In this document: positions 1 to 8,888 of the stretch, one piece after another
Position numbering within the stretch: the stretch's first letter is position 1
How the letters are laid out: every line of letters begins with the position of its first letter
From: Phytophthora quininea
Lineage: Eukaryota; Oomycota; Peronosporomycetes; Peronosporales; Peronosporaceae
Assembly: GCA_011947345.1 (NCBI GenBank)
Contig: JAAVTG010000700.1
Coordinates: 1 to 31,776, forward strand
Direction of reading: 5' to 3'
DNA: 31,776 nucleotides
The notes under the pieces: model-generated
Seen by the model: the letters and a program-made list of their open reading frames with translations, nothing else
What the model was told of the DNA's origin: nothing
The model's database searches: none
Position numbers and translations under genes: made by a program

Positions 1-190
1 CAGATCACGACTAGCGAATGCTCGCGGCAAGGCCTAGAGATCTCCAGGGAAGCCGTGAGCCCGACATCGTCCGCTATCTTCAGCGTGCTGTCGTCGTACA
101 GGGAATATCTCATGGTGAACTCCGCACTGACCAAGACTGCTGAGCCCTGAGGATCCTCCTCGGCCAAGGCCATCGCATACCTGTCGAGCT
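1..190 (-). other. Possible 3' or internal part of an unrecognised minus-strand gene
   Basis: Read on the minus strand, the frame starting near 190 stays open to the window edge with about 60 sense codons. It contains a plausible mixed composition (for example MRYSLYDDSTLKIADD followed by VGLTASLEIS). The same frame runs back without a stop through the promoter of PG A, so its true start is unclear. I recognise no domain. It could be the remnant of a neighbouring gene or a chance open frame in GC-rich DNA. Confidence 0.25.
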
Positions 191-203
191 CATTCCGGAA
201 TTT
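188..203 (+). promoter_or_regulatory. Oomycete-type initiator of PG A
   Basis: GCTCATTCCGGAATTT matches the oomycete initiator consensus GCTCATTYYNCAWTTT at 15 of 16 positions. It starts 60 bp before the ATG at 248, the distance seen in the other PG genes of the window. Confidence 0.7.
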
Positions 204-247
204 CATCAGCGTGACGCAAGCACCATCCCAGCCATCCACACTCCGCC

Positions 248-1394
248 ATGAAGTTTCTCTCACCCGTCTTCGCAGCGGCCGCCTTCGCTGTGGCCGCCGT
301 CTACGGCTCGCCCATGATGCGCCAGGAGGAAGAGTCAAGTAGCTGCACGCTGTCGGGGACCTATACAAGCGGCGCCGACGTGTCCTCGTGCAGCACAGTG
401 ACCATCAAAACATTGACGGTCCCTGCGGGCGTCACACTAGACCTGAGTGACCTCAAGTCCGGCGCTAACGTCGTCTTCTCCGGCACCGTCACATTCGGCG
501 AGAAGGTGAGATTAAAGGTACTATGTCTAACTTGGCCACCTCGCTGACGTTGTCATTCGTGCTCGCCAACAGAAATGGTCTGGTCCACTCGTCCTCCTCA
601 CAGGAACCGACCTCACCGTCAGCGGCTCCGGCACTCTCGACGGTCAAGGCGCCTGGTACTGGAAGCAGGGCACGTCCATCACTCGCCCCGTGTTCTTCCG
701 CATGAGCAAGGTCATCTCGTCCACCGTCAAGGGATTCACCATCAAGAATTCGCCCTACCGCACCTTCAGCATCCTCAGCTCCCAGGACACCACCATCAGC
801 GGCCTCACCCTCGACTCAAGTGACGGCGATGACACGGCCAAGAACACGGATGGCTTCGACCTGAGCAAGAACGACGGTGTCACCATCACCGGCAACAAGA
901 TCTACAACCAAGACGACTGCCTGGCCATGCAGTCGAGTACCAACACGGTCTTCTCCAGCAACACGTGCAGCGGCGGTCACGGCATCTCCATCGGTTCTAT
1001 CGGAGGCTCCGGTGATTCGTCCGACCACAGTCTCGGGTCTCACCGTCAAGAACAACAAGATCCTCAACAGAACGGTATCCGCATCAAGACCATCATCGAC
1101 CTGTACGGCGAGGTGACGGACGTGACGTACACGGACAACACGCTGTCAAACGTGAAGAACGCGATCGTGATCCACTCGGACTACAGCAAGTCCGAGGGCG
1201 GCTACACGGGCGACGCGACCAGTCTGGTCTCCATTACCGACATTACCATCGACGGGCTCACTGGATCCGCCGACCAGATCTACGATATTCTCGTCAACTC
1301 GGACGTGGTGTCGGACTGGACGTTCTCGGGCATTGACCTGACGAGCTCGTCGACGGGCAGCTGCAGCGGTGAGCCGAGCGGCGTCAGTTGCTAA
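248..1394 (+). CDS. Endopolygalacturonase A (GH28), two exons, with a scrambled internal segment
   Basis: Secreted endo-polygalacturonase expected to hydrolyse alpha-1,4-galacturonan in plant cell wall pectin. The coding sequence is exon 1 at 248-505 and exon 2 at 573-1394, 359 residues when joined. The 67-bp intron (506-572) begins GTGAG, ends CAG and holds a CTAAC branch-site-like motif at 527-531; splicing gives FGEKKW where intronless paralogues read FGTQKW. The protein has a signal peptide (MKFLSPVFAAAAFAVAAVYG), then SPMMRQEEE, and the GH28 motifs NTDGFD, NQDDC, GGHG and GIRIKT. Between about 1023 and 1070 an inserted C followed by a four-base deletion puts roughly 16 residues out of frame (SSDHSLGSHRQEQQDPQQ) before the frame returns just ahead of GIRIKT. 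That segment lies between two active-site motifs, so activity is doubtful. The family call is firm; functionality is not. Confidence 0.8.
506..572 (+). other. Intron of PG A
   Basis: A 67-bp GT-AG intron that separates FGEK from KWSGP. It holds CTAAC about 41 nt before the acceptor. Its length is not a multiple of three, so splicing is needed to join the two PG frames. The outer end of IR1 lies inside it near 529. Confidence 0.75.
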
Positions 1395-2295
1395 ATGGCC
1401 ATTGTCTGCTCTGGGAGTGCTAGTACTAGAAAACAACGAGTCGAGGATGCTGGCACGGGAAAGTTCGATGTCTGTCAGTAAAACCATGAGCAAAACCTCC
1501 TACAAATTCATCACGGTGATGCCAGGTAGTCGTGTATATGTTCGTAGAGATGCTTGAGGCGATAAACACGAAGACCTTGGGCTCTCTTGAAGAAACTTGC
1601 CGGCAAATGATCATCTTGTCGATATCTAGTAGACATCAAGCAATTTCTCCGCGCGATATCCTCGCGAGCGGACCCTTCATTGATGCAGGACAGGTAGATC
1701 TGATAGGAACGGAGCCCTACAGCTTGTCGGTGTCTTCAATGCAGCTGAAGAAGCCCGTCGAGTTGACCTCTCCGTGCGATCCCTATCTGCGGTGTGTCAA
1801 CAGGATGCACTGATCACCAGGTGTCGTCGAGTCGATCAAGGTGGTCGTCATGGAAAGGCGGCGCTTTTCGCCACTTGGGCCGCACACTACCGAAATGAGA
1901 CGCCTATCCAACCTTGAGTTATGCTGCATGACGAATCTAGGAGCTCTTCTTCTCGGATTGGCGAGCCCGCTAGTGCTCTCTGCAGGAGACTACGAGGCTG
2001 CAGTGCAATCTGCTCGATACCTTCTTGTCACAGAAGCGCTTGCTGCCTTGTGACTCTTAGCGCCGCTGCCACTCGGAGATTCCAGCACCATCGTCGATCC
2101 GTGGACATGTGCAGACATCACATCACCTCCCAGCTGGAACGGCCGACGCATGCGTAGGCGACTCGGCTCCGGCCAGATCTTCACAGCGTACACTTGTTGG
2201 GCGTTGTCATCTCGGACACCAATGACACATCCGCTGAGAACGGACAGCGGTGCCGGCAAACGTCCTTGGAGGCGATACTTGGGTCAAACCGTCGA
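1395..2295. other. Intergenic region between A and B, no convincing gene
   Basis: About 900 bp with only short open frames in several phases (for example 1532-1813 on + and 1990-2259 on -), none with a domain I recognise. The minus-strand frame at about 2010-2255 reads protein-like in its middle (IGVRDDNAQQVYAVKIWPEP) but starts at a non-ATG codon. It is repeated in the other arm at 14336-14710. It may be decayed neighbouring sequence. Confidence 0.5.
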
Positions 2296-2311
2296 GTTCA
2301 TTCCGGAACTT
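2296..2311 (+). promoter_or_regulatory. Oomycete-type initiator of PG B
   Basis: GTTCATTCCGGAACTT matches the initiator consensus at 13 of 16 positions and starts 52 bp before the ATG at 2348. The core resembles that of PG A. Confidence 0.55.
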
Positions 2312-2347
2312 ACTCGACACGACTCAAGTCCCCAGCAACAACCAGCG

Positions 2348-3500
2348 ATGAAGTTCTTCTCGCCCGTCCTCGCCGTCGCTGCGTTCGCCGTCGCCGCCGT
2401 CTACGGCTCCCCATGATGCGCCAAGAGCAAGAGTCCTCCAGCTGCACGCTGTCGGGCACCTACTCGAGCGGCACCGACATTTCATCCTGCAGCACCGTCA
2501 CGATCAACACCCTCACGGTTCCTGCCGGCGTCACGCTGGACTTGAGTGGAGCCAAGAAGGGAGCTGCCATCAACATCGCGGGCACGGTCACGTTCGGCGA
2601 AAGGTCAGTCTTCCGCTGCAACGAACTGCAAGGGCGTATCGACCCAAACTAACTGTTGTTGATCATCTTTTAGAAATGGTCGGGACCTCTTGTCCTGCTC
2701 ACGGGCACGGACCTCACTGTCAGCGGCTCTGGCACCTCGACGGCCAAGGCGCCTGGTACTGGAAGCAGGGCACGTCCATCACTCGCCCTGTGTTCTTCCG
2801 CATGAACAAGGTCATCTCGTCCACCGTCAAGGGCTTCAAGATCAAGAACTCACCCTACCGCACCTTCAGCATCCTCAATTCGCAGGACACCACCATCAGT
2901 GGATTGACCCTCGACTCCAGCGCTGGAGACGACACTGTCAAGAACACCGATGGCTTTGATTTGAGTGGCAATGACGGCGTCACGATCACCGGCAACACCA
3001 TCTACAACCAGGACGACTGTCTTGCTATGCAGTCGAGCACCAACACGGTCTTCAGCAGCAACACATGCAGTGGTGGCCACGGTATTTCGATCGGTTCTAT
3101 CGGCGGTTCGTCGGTCAGCTCCTCGGACACCGTGACGGGTCTGACCGTGAAGAACAATAAGATCATCGACAGTGTCAACGGCATCCGCATCAAGACCATC
3201 GTGGACCTCTACGGCAAGGTCTCAGACATCACCTACACCAGCAACACGCTGTCGAACGTCAAGAATGCGATCGTGATCCACTCGGACTACAGCAAGTCCA
3301 AGGGCGGTTACACCGGCTCGGCTACGAGCAAGGTGACGATCACAGGCATCACGATCAACGGTCTCTCTGGCACGGCCACCAACCTGTACGACATTGTGGC
3401 CAACTCGGACGTTGTGTCGGACTGGACGTTCTCGGGCATCACTGTCAGCGCCAGCAAGACCGGCAGCTGCAGTGGTGAACCGAGCGGTGTCAGCTGCTAA
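2348..3500 (+). pseudogene. Endopolygalacturonase B (GH28), two exons, three frameshifts in this copy
   Basis: A GH28 gene with a 70-bp intron at 2604-2673 (GTCAGT donor, ACTAAC branch motif at 2648-2653, TTTTAG acceptor). The signal peptide MKFFSPVLAVAAFAVAAVYG is followed by a one-base loss in a C run (about 2410), which creates TGA directly after the leader. A second one-base loss lies in the A run just before the donor (2600-2603). A third lies in CACCTCGACGG near 2731, where B' reads CACCCTCGACGG. The remaining frame from about 2735 to 3500 is complete and holds NTDGFD, NQDDC, GGHG, GIRIKT and the terminal CSGEPSGVSC pair. B' shares only the first lesion, so the other two are recent or are sequencing errors. 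Confidence 0.8.
2604..2673 (+). other. Intron of PG B
   Basis: A 70-bp GT-AG intron at the same site as in PG A, with donor GTCAGT, branch motif ACTAAC and acceptor CTTTTAG. The copy in B' (13921-13990) has the same length. Confidence 0.75.
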
Positions 3501-4352
3501 GCGATTCGCTGAATCCGTGGGGGTGCTCAGGACGGTAGCTTTGCTCCTTGTCCTCTGTCCTCACCAACACAGGCATTAACATTTGATGTTTGAGTAGATA
3601 GATTCCGCCTTGAATGCGTATGGAACAATAAAAATGTTTATCGTTTGCTAAAGCGCGTGCCGACACCGACTGTACTGTGAACCTTGCCGTCCATGACGCA
3701 GCACGCACGTCCACGCCGTCACAAAGCGCAACTTGAAATCTGACGATTTTAATCGAGAGCGGTTTGCCTATCATGATGTGCTGCAAGCAGAGATTAAAGT
3801 GGTCTCCGCGAAAGGAATTGAGTGTAGCTCCATGGACTAATAGCTCGCTTCGCGAGCTTTTGGCACGGAAACGTTTCCAGGCCACAAGCAGCAGAGTTGA
3901 CGCACACATATCCGCGCCGGTCCGCTAAGGTCGACGTGCACAGGCTTAACCGTGGGCAGGCAATGACTCCACGACGAACAACAATTGTGGAGTCACACAT
4001 TTGGTTTCCTCAAAACCAATTGTTGGAGGCGCAAGTTGAACGAGGGTGGCGGACGAACGCACGATCGCAAGCACATGAACTGCTCTTGTCCAACACCGAA
4101 GCTGTAGACCAGCAAATCAATGACGCGACCATCACAAGAACGAGTCCCATGTGGCGTTTTAATCTCCGACTTCGCTGAACAACGCCGTCCGACTGCACGA
4201 CGTCCCATCTAGACTCGATCCTTGGTAAGTCCGCTCAAACAACAGCCGTATAGCCTACGCGGCATAGGTAAGGAACGTCCACTTGACTGCACCTCAACTC
4301 GGTGTTTACTGGTTGGGTGCAGCCTGCCTGCATTGTGCTCGTCCTGCTGAGG
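3501..4352. other. Intergenic region between B and C, with small hairpins
   Basis: About 850 bp without a gene I can support. A minus-strand frame at 3490-3909 (139 codons) begins with ATG but overlaps the 3' end of B and has no recognisable domain. Three short stem-loops are visible: GCTCGC/GCGAGC near 3843-3857, TGACTCCAC/GTGGAGTCA at 3964-3972 and 3987-3995, and TTGGTTT/AAACCAA near 4001-4019. The same sequence lies in the other arm around 12241-13092. Confidence 0.5.
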
Positions 4353-4366
4353 TCTCACTCGAATTT
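4353..4366 (+). promoter_or_regulatory. Contracted initiator of PG C
   Basis: TCTCACTCGAATTT lies about 58 bp before the ATG at 4411. Its partner upstream of C' is 2 bp longer (TCTCACTCTCGAATTT) and matches the oomycete initiator at 13 of 16 positions. This copy has lost one TC step inside the motif. Confidence 0.45.
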
Positions 4367-4410
4367 GCTTCTTCACAAGAACTTCCTCCACTCCAAGCTA
4401 CGACCTAACC

Positions 4411-5488
4411 ATGAAGCTTTTCCCCAATGTTCTTGCCGCCTTCGCTTCCTTCGTCGTCGGTGTCAACGGATCTGCCATGTTGCGTGAAGCTGGGGACCCC
4501 TGCAACCTCACGGGTACCTACCAAGCCGGCACGGACATTTCATCCTGCAGCAAAGTCACCATCGGCTCGCTGTCGGTGCCCGCCGGTGTCACGCTGGACT
4601 TGAGCAAAGCCAAGAGCGGAGCCACCATCGAGTTCACGGGCACCACGACATTCGGCACGCAAAAGTGGGAGGGTCCGCTTGTACTGCTCACCGGAAGCAA
4701 CCTCACTGTCAAGGGCTCCGGCACGCTTGACGGTCAAGGCGATTGGTACTGGAAGCAGGGCCAGTCGATCACCAGGCCGGTATTCTTCCGCCTGCAGCGA
4801 GTGACGGGCTCTAATGTGTCGGGCTTCACGCTCAAGAACTCGCCCTTCCGCACCTTCAGCATCGTCACGTGCGTCGAAACAACGCTCACCGGTCTCACAC
4901 TGGACTCGAGCTCTGGTGGCGACCAGGCCACGAACACGGACGGCTTTGACTTGACCAAGAACGATCACGTGACCATCACCGGCAACAAGATCTTCAACCA
5001 GGACGATTGTCTCGCCATGCAGTCCAGCACCAACACAATCTTCAGCAACAACTTGTGCAGCGGCGGCCACGGAATTTCCGTTGGGTCGCTGGGAGGTGCG
5101 GCGGTGGACGAGTCGACTACGGTCTCCGGATTGACTGTCCAAGGCAACACCATCCAGAACAGCGATAATGGTCTTCGCATCAAGACCATCAGCGGGCTGA
5201 AGGGCCTCGTGTCTAACGTCAAGTACATCGACAACGCCCTCTCCAACGTCAAGAACGCGATCGTGATCCACTCCAACTACGACCGAACCAAGGAGCGTAC
5301 TCGGGAGCACCAACGAGTTTGGTGACGATCACTGACATCACGATCTCTGGTCTGTCGGGCTCCGCCACCAACCTGTACGATATCGTGGCAAACCCGAGCG
5401 TGGTGTCGATTTGGAAGTTCTCGGGTATCACGGTCAAGGCGGCCAACAAGGGTCGTGCAGCGGCCAACCCAGCGAGGTCACGTGCTAA
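4411..5488 (+). pseudogene. Endopolygalacturonase C (GH28), intronless, two frameshifts near the 3' end
   Basis: The signal peptide MKLFPNVLAAFASFVVGVNG is followed by a GH28 domain that runs intact through NTDGFDL, NQDDC, GGHGISVGS and GLRIKT. There is no intron: FGTQKW is continuous. A one-base loss in the AAGGAGCG stretch (about 5290) shifts the frame and ends translation at 5325. PG C-terminal codons resume in another frame (TITDITISGLSG onward). A second one-base loss at AAGGGTCG (about 5453) disturbs the last residues before TAA at 5486-5488. C' shares the first lesion but not the second. All catalytic motifs precede the lesions, but loss of about the last 60 residues should break the final coils of the beta-helix. 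Confidence 0.8.
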
Positions 5489-5606
5489 GTAGCAACAATA
5501 AGCTAATAGAGCTAAGGCAGAACTACTGTAGTTCAGCCGAACCTTTTCACTAGCCCTTCATCCTGTACAACCGACGAAATGTACGTGACATCTACGTTTC
5601 GAATCA

Positions 5607-6055
5607 ATGAGGTGAGGAGTGCAAGAGCCGACAACTGGCAACGAGGAAGCACCTCGATTCGTGGTGCTACGAGTCCTTTGAGTGCATGCCGTCGCGTTGA
5701 GGAGGCAAGGCGATCCGTGTCATGCCGAGCCGATCGTCGCCAACACACCAGCCGGTGACAGATTCCAGCACACGACGTAGTTGCAATTTCGTTCGCGGCG
5801 ACCGATACAAGGTCAAGTGACAAAAACTGTTTTTATTTCTTTGCATCCATCGCGTGAACAACGATGGCGACTGATTATCCACCGCCATTGAGACCGTCCA
5901 CGGTCCACGGTCGCAAGTCGAACGAACTCGACGAGCCGAAGACCACGAGGCCTCCAGGATCAACTCTGCATTCCACTTCGACACTCCTATTCCAACCGTC
6001 ATTTCGGAATTGGACGCGCTCACCTCAAGACCTTCCTCCTGCTGCGTACTCGCCG
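5607..6055 (+). repeat. E-type promoter block, copy 1 of 3
   Basis: About 450 bp upstream of the D remnant that is nearly identical to the 5' flank of PG E (16304-16753, opposite strand). It is repeated again in the right IR1 arm (about 10534-10982). It ends at the CGCCG just before the lost ATG of D. It therefore marks D as a deleted relative of the gene that donated the 5' end of E. Confidence 0.75.
5997..6012 (+). promoter_or_regulatory. Initiator-like element upstream of the D remnant
   Basis: CGTCATTTCGGAATTG matches the oomycete initiator at 12 of 16 positions. It sits in the promoter block shared with PG E. The coding region behind it is almost wholly deleted. Confidence 0.4.
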
Positions 6056-6201
6056 GCATCCGCATCAAGACCTCGTCGGACCAGGTGTACGACATCCTGG
6101 TGAACCCGGACGTGGTGTCGGGCTGGACGTTCTCAGGCATCGACGTGACCAGCTCGTCGACGGGCAGCTGCAGCGGTGAGCCGAGCGGCGTCAGCTGTTG
6201 A
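6056..6201 (+). pseudogene. PG D remnant: promoter joined to the 3' end of a GH28 gene
   Basis: The promoter block runs directly into GIRIKT without a start codon; the junction is at a CCGG near 6053-6056. It then jumps from RIKT to SSDQVYDILVNPDVV, a second internal deletion of about 45 codons. The C-terminus WTFSGIDVTSSSTGS, CSGEPSGVSC and the stop at 6199-6201 are intact. NTD, DD and GHG motifs are all missing, so this cannot be an enzyme. A chance ATG in another frame upstream does not rescue it. Confidence 0.8.
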
Positions 6202-6539
6202 GCTGCACAGTCTGTCCAGTTAAATGCGCGGTGGTATTATACCTGACCGCGTCTGTGAGAGTGACCGTGTGCCGTGTCCGAAGTTGCGAATGAAATACAC
6301 CTGAATGCTTGCGTTAAGCTGTTGAGATTGTTGTTGTGGGTCGGTCGCTGCTCATCAACCGTTCTATTCTCGCGAGAGAAACTGGAGCAAAACACGATCA
6401 ACGAGACCAAGCAGAGAGAAAACACGGAGCGGAGCTAGCAGCGTCAAACGGAGACATTAAGGATTGCATTTTCTAAATGGCCAAAGTCGCCCAAGTTACG
6501 ACAGAAACAGGAGGGTGTGGATTCCCAGGCGCTGTGCAC
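6202..6539. other. Convergent 3' intergenic region between D and F
   Basis: About 340 bp between the stop codons of two convergent PG loci, presumably their 3' untranslated and termination regions. I see no gene, repeat or clear terminator. Confidence 0.5.
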
Positions 6540-7625
6540 TTAACACTTAACGTTGCTGGGCTGGCCGCTGCACGTGCCCGTCTTGGACGCCTTGACAGTC
6601 ACGCCCGAGAACGACCAGCTCGACACCACCTTCGAGTTGGCCACGATGTCGTACAGGTTGGTGGCAGTTCCCGACAGACCCGAGATGGTCACGCCCTTGA
6701 TGGTCACGGCGCTCGTGGCCTTGCCGGTGTAGCCGCCCTTGGACTTGCTGTAGTCCGAGTGGATCACGATGGCGTTCTTGACGTTCGACAGCTTGTTGTT
6801 GGTGTACTTGACGTTGGAGACGAGACCCTTGAGGTCCACGATGGTCTTGATGCGGATGCCGTTGACGCTGTTGACGATCGTGTTGCCGCTGACCGTGAGG
6901 CCCGAGACCGTAGTGGACGAGTCCACGGCGGAGCCACCGAGCGATCCGATGGAGATGCCGTGGCCACCGCTGCAGTAGTTGTTGCTGAAGACCGTGTTGG
7001 TGCTGGACTGCATGGCCAGGCAGTCGTCCTGGTTGTAGATCTTGTTGCTGGTGATGGTCACGCCGTCGTTCTTGCTCAGATCGAAGCCGTCCGTGTTCTT
7101 GGCCAGGTTATTGCCGGCACTCGAGTCGAGCGTGAGACCGCTGATGGTGGTCTTCTGGGAGTTGAGGATGCTAAAGGTGCGGTAGGGCGAGTTCTTGAGC
7201 GTGAAGCCCGAGAGTGTGGAGCCCGTGACGGCGTGCAGACGGAAGAAGACCGGGCGCGTGATCGACTGGCCCTGCTTCCAGTACCAGGCGCCTTGGCCGT
7301 CGAGGGTGCCGGACCCCTGAACCTTGAGGTTGCTGCCGCCGAGCAGCACAAGCGGGCCGGCCCACTTCTGCGTGCCGAACGTGACGGTGCCGGCGATGTT
7401 GATGGTGGCGCCGCTCTTGGCCTTGCTCAGGTCGAGCGTGACGCCGGCAGGCACAGACAGCGTGTTAATGGTGAGCGTGCTGCAGGACGAGATGTCGGTG
7501 CCAGACTTGTAGGTGCCGGAGAGCGTGCAGCCGCTGGCCTCTTGCTCCTGACGCATCATGGGGGAGCCGTTGACGGCGGCGGCGAGTAGAGCGAGCGCGG
7601 CGATGGCGGTGGAGAAGAGCTTCAT
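6540..7625 (-). CDS. Endopolygalacturonase F (GH28), intact and intronless
   Basis: A 361-residue secreted PG. The ATG at 7625-7623 is chosen because it begins a typical signal peptide (MKLFSTAIAALALLAAAVNG) about 60 bp after an oomycete initiator; the frame is open further upstream but that part is promoter. A short pro-region SPMMRQEQEA follows. GH28 motifs: NTD at 177-179, DD at 200-201 in NQDDCLAMQSS, GHG at 221-223, RIK at 258-260. Cysteines at 33, 48, 202, 218, 352 and 361 fit three disulfides. The product should cleave homogalacturonan in the apoplast. It is the only intact member of its pair; F' has lost one C after the leader. Confidence 0.93.
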   Translation of the reverse strand: MKLFSTAIAALALLAAAVNGSPMMRQEQEASGCTLSGTYKSGTDISSCSTLTINTLSVPAGVTLDLSKAKSGATINIAGTVTFGTQKWAGPLVLLGGSNLKVQGSGTLDGQGAWYWKQGQSITRPVFFRLHAVTGSTLSGFTLKNSPYRTFSILNSQKTTISGLTLDSSAGNNLAKNTDGFDLSKNDGVTITSNKIYNQDDCLAMQSSTNTVFSNNYCSGGHGISIGSLGGSAVDSSTTVSGLTVSGNTIVNSVNGIRIKTIVDLKGLVSNVKYTNNKLSNVKNAIVIHSDYSKSKGGYTGKATSAVTIKGVTISGLSGTATNLYDIVANSKVVSSWSFSGVTVKASKTGTCSGQPSNVKC

Positions 7626-7685
7626 GGTTGGCGGAGTTGGTCGGTCGGTGTTGGCGCGACTGGCGGTGGTTGCCTCCGAGACGGT

Positions 7686-7701
7686 GAAATGGAGAATGGG
7701 C
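7686..7701 (-). promoter_or_regulatory. Oomycete-type initiator of PG F
   Basis: On the minus strand GCCCATTCTCCATTTC matches the initiator consensus at 14 of 16 positions, about 61-76 bp before the ATG of F. It lies inside the IR1 arm, so F' has the same element. Confidence 0.65.
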
Positions 7702-7779
7702 TGAGGCTGCAGCGATAAATGAAGCGCTGCTGAGGCAGGGACCGGTAGCTGACGCATAGAGCTGGCTTGGTGAACAGGC

Positions 7780-8810
7780 TAGCATTGATCATTGGTTTGT
7801 AGAATCGTCACTGGCCTGCTGCTAGTGAGTCTGCGTGGACTCTCTCGCCCCGGCACAGCGGCATTGGAATGACCAAGATATCCTTTCACTGAACGATTTG
7901 CCGCCCGTGGCACGGCCTCTTCTCCTCTCCGCCAGGTGTATCTGACAAGCTGTTCACTGCTCTTCAACTTTTGGTTGCTTCGGCTGGCTTTGCACAGTCT
8001 CGCTAGTCGTTTCATAGAACTGGCCAAGAATGTCTCGCTCAGCAGTCGGCAGCACAGATTGTCAAGACAATCGTGAGCCAGATCAACCTGTACCAAGCTT
8101 TGAAACGTCTCGCTTCCTTCTCATCGCAGAAGCTGCAGCGTAAACTTCTGGTAAGGATTGCTTCACCAAGAACCTCGCAAATCTCTTTGGTGGCCGCGTT
8201 TTCCAAAGTATGCTAGTATCTCCGCACTCTGCATAGCGCTAATGTTGTCAGAGAAAACGGTCGGTGGTTGTGAGTTTGGGCCGTCCTCGTCAGAGGGGAC
8301 GAGTGGGCTTTGATGGGGCTCTCTGTCAACTAAAAGACTAAAACCACCCGATCGCTTTATCTAGCGACCATCGAACTCCGCTTTTGCGTGGGAAAACTCA
8401 CTGGATGTACTTTGGACAGAACTATGCACTGGTTGTCCTCTTTTGCGACGGCAACTCTATCCTTTGTGCCGCGATCTAGCGTCAATTAGTAATTCTTCAA
8501 CGATCGACGATGGTATCAGTTGTCAAGCAAGACTTGGATGTGAGCCCACACGCAGCTCCACTATGCCGACCAGCGTGAAAATGGTTGTTCGAGCTTCGGA
8601 TCGCTTTTGAAAACAGAGGTTTCGGCATCTCCACATGGAGTGGGACGATGCCACTTGTCGACGAGGTCGAACAGCCCAACGCCAGGGCAGGCAAGTGTGA
8701 TGCTAGCGAAAAGCACCAGGAAGGACCCCACTGCGACCAGGCGCTCCTTTACGGCGTGCAAGCTCAAGCAAGCGCCAACGACCAACACCACGTATATAAT
8801 ACTCATGGCG
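7780..8810. other. IR1 spacer (1031 bp) between divergent F and F'
   Basis: Unique DNA between the IR1 arms, flanked by the promoters of two outward-facing PG genes. It holds several short open frames. Only the minus-strand frame at 8561-8806 looks faintly protein-like. CGTATATAAT near 8791-8800 could be a TATA-like sequence but is far from the PG initiators. I find no mobile element in it. Confidence 0.55.
8561..8806 (-). CDS. Small hypothetical membrane-like ORF in the IR1 spacer
   Basis: 81 codons starting at ATG (8806-8804). The N-terminal half has two hydrophobic stretches (MSIIYVVLVVGACLSL and VAVGSFLVLFASITLA) separated by a short charged turn, followed by a hydrophilic tail. I recognise no family. 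It could be a small two-helix protein, an exon of a larger gene, or a chance frame; the start abuts the right IR1 arm. Confidence 0.2.
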   Translation of the reverse strand: MSIIYVVLVVGACLSLHAVKERLVAVGSFLVLFASITLACPGVGLFDLVDKWHRPTPCGDAETSVFKSDPKLEQPFSRWSA

Positions 8811-8888
8811 GCCTGTTCACCAAGCCAGCTCTATGCGTCAGCTACCGGTCCCTGCCTCAGCAGCGCTTCATTTATCGCTGCAGCCTCA

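Larger units (their letters stand above)
529..7779 (+). repeat. IR1 left arm (about 7.25 kb)
   Basis: This stretch is the near-identical reverse complement of 8811-16075. Corresponding coordinates sum to 16589-16598, drifting only through single-base indels. It carries A from mid-intron onwards plus B, C, D and F. The outer limit falls in the intron of A. The inner limit is at the GCCTGTTCACC shared by both arms (7779 and 8811). The only clear loss of identity I noticed is a tract in A versus E. Confidence 0.85.

Noticed and set aside
3490..3909. 139-codon minus-strand ORF downstream of B (and its mirror at 12684-13103)
   Set aside because: It overlaps the end of the PG gene, has no domain or hydrophobic pattern typical of a known protein, and looks like a chance frame in intergenic DNA.
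6477..7589. Long antisense open frame (370 codons) over PG F, and similar ones over F', G, G', H, H' and C
   Set aside because: They lie opposite proven PG frames and consist of low-complexity Val/Asp/Ala/Arg-rich text that follows from the GC-rich third positions of the PG codons. No domain or start context supports them.
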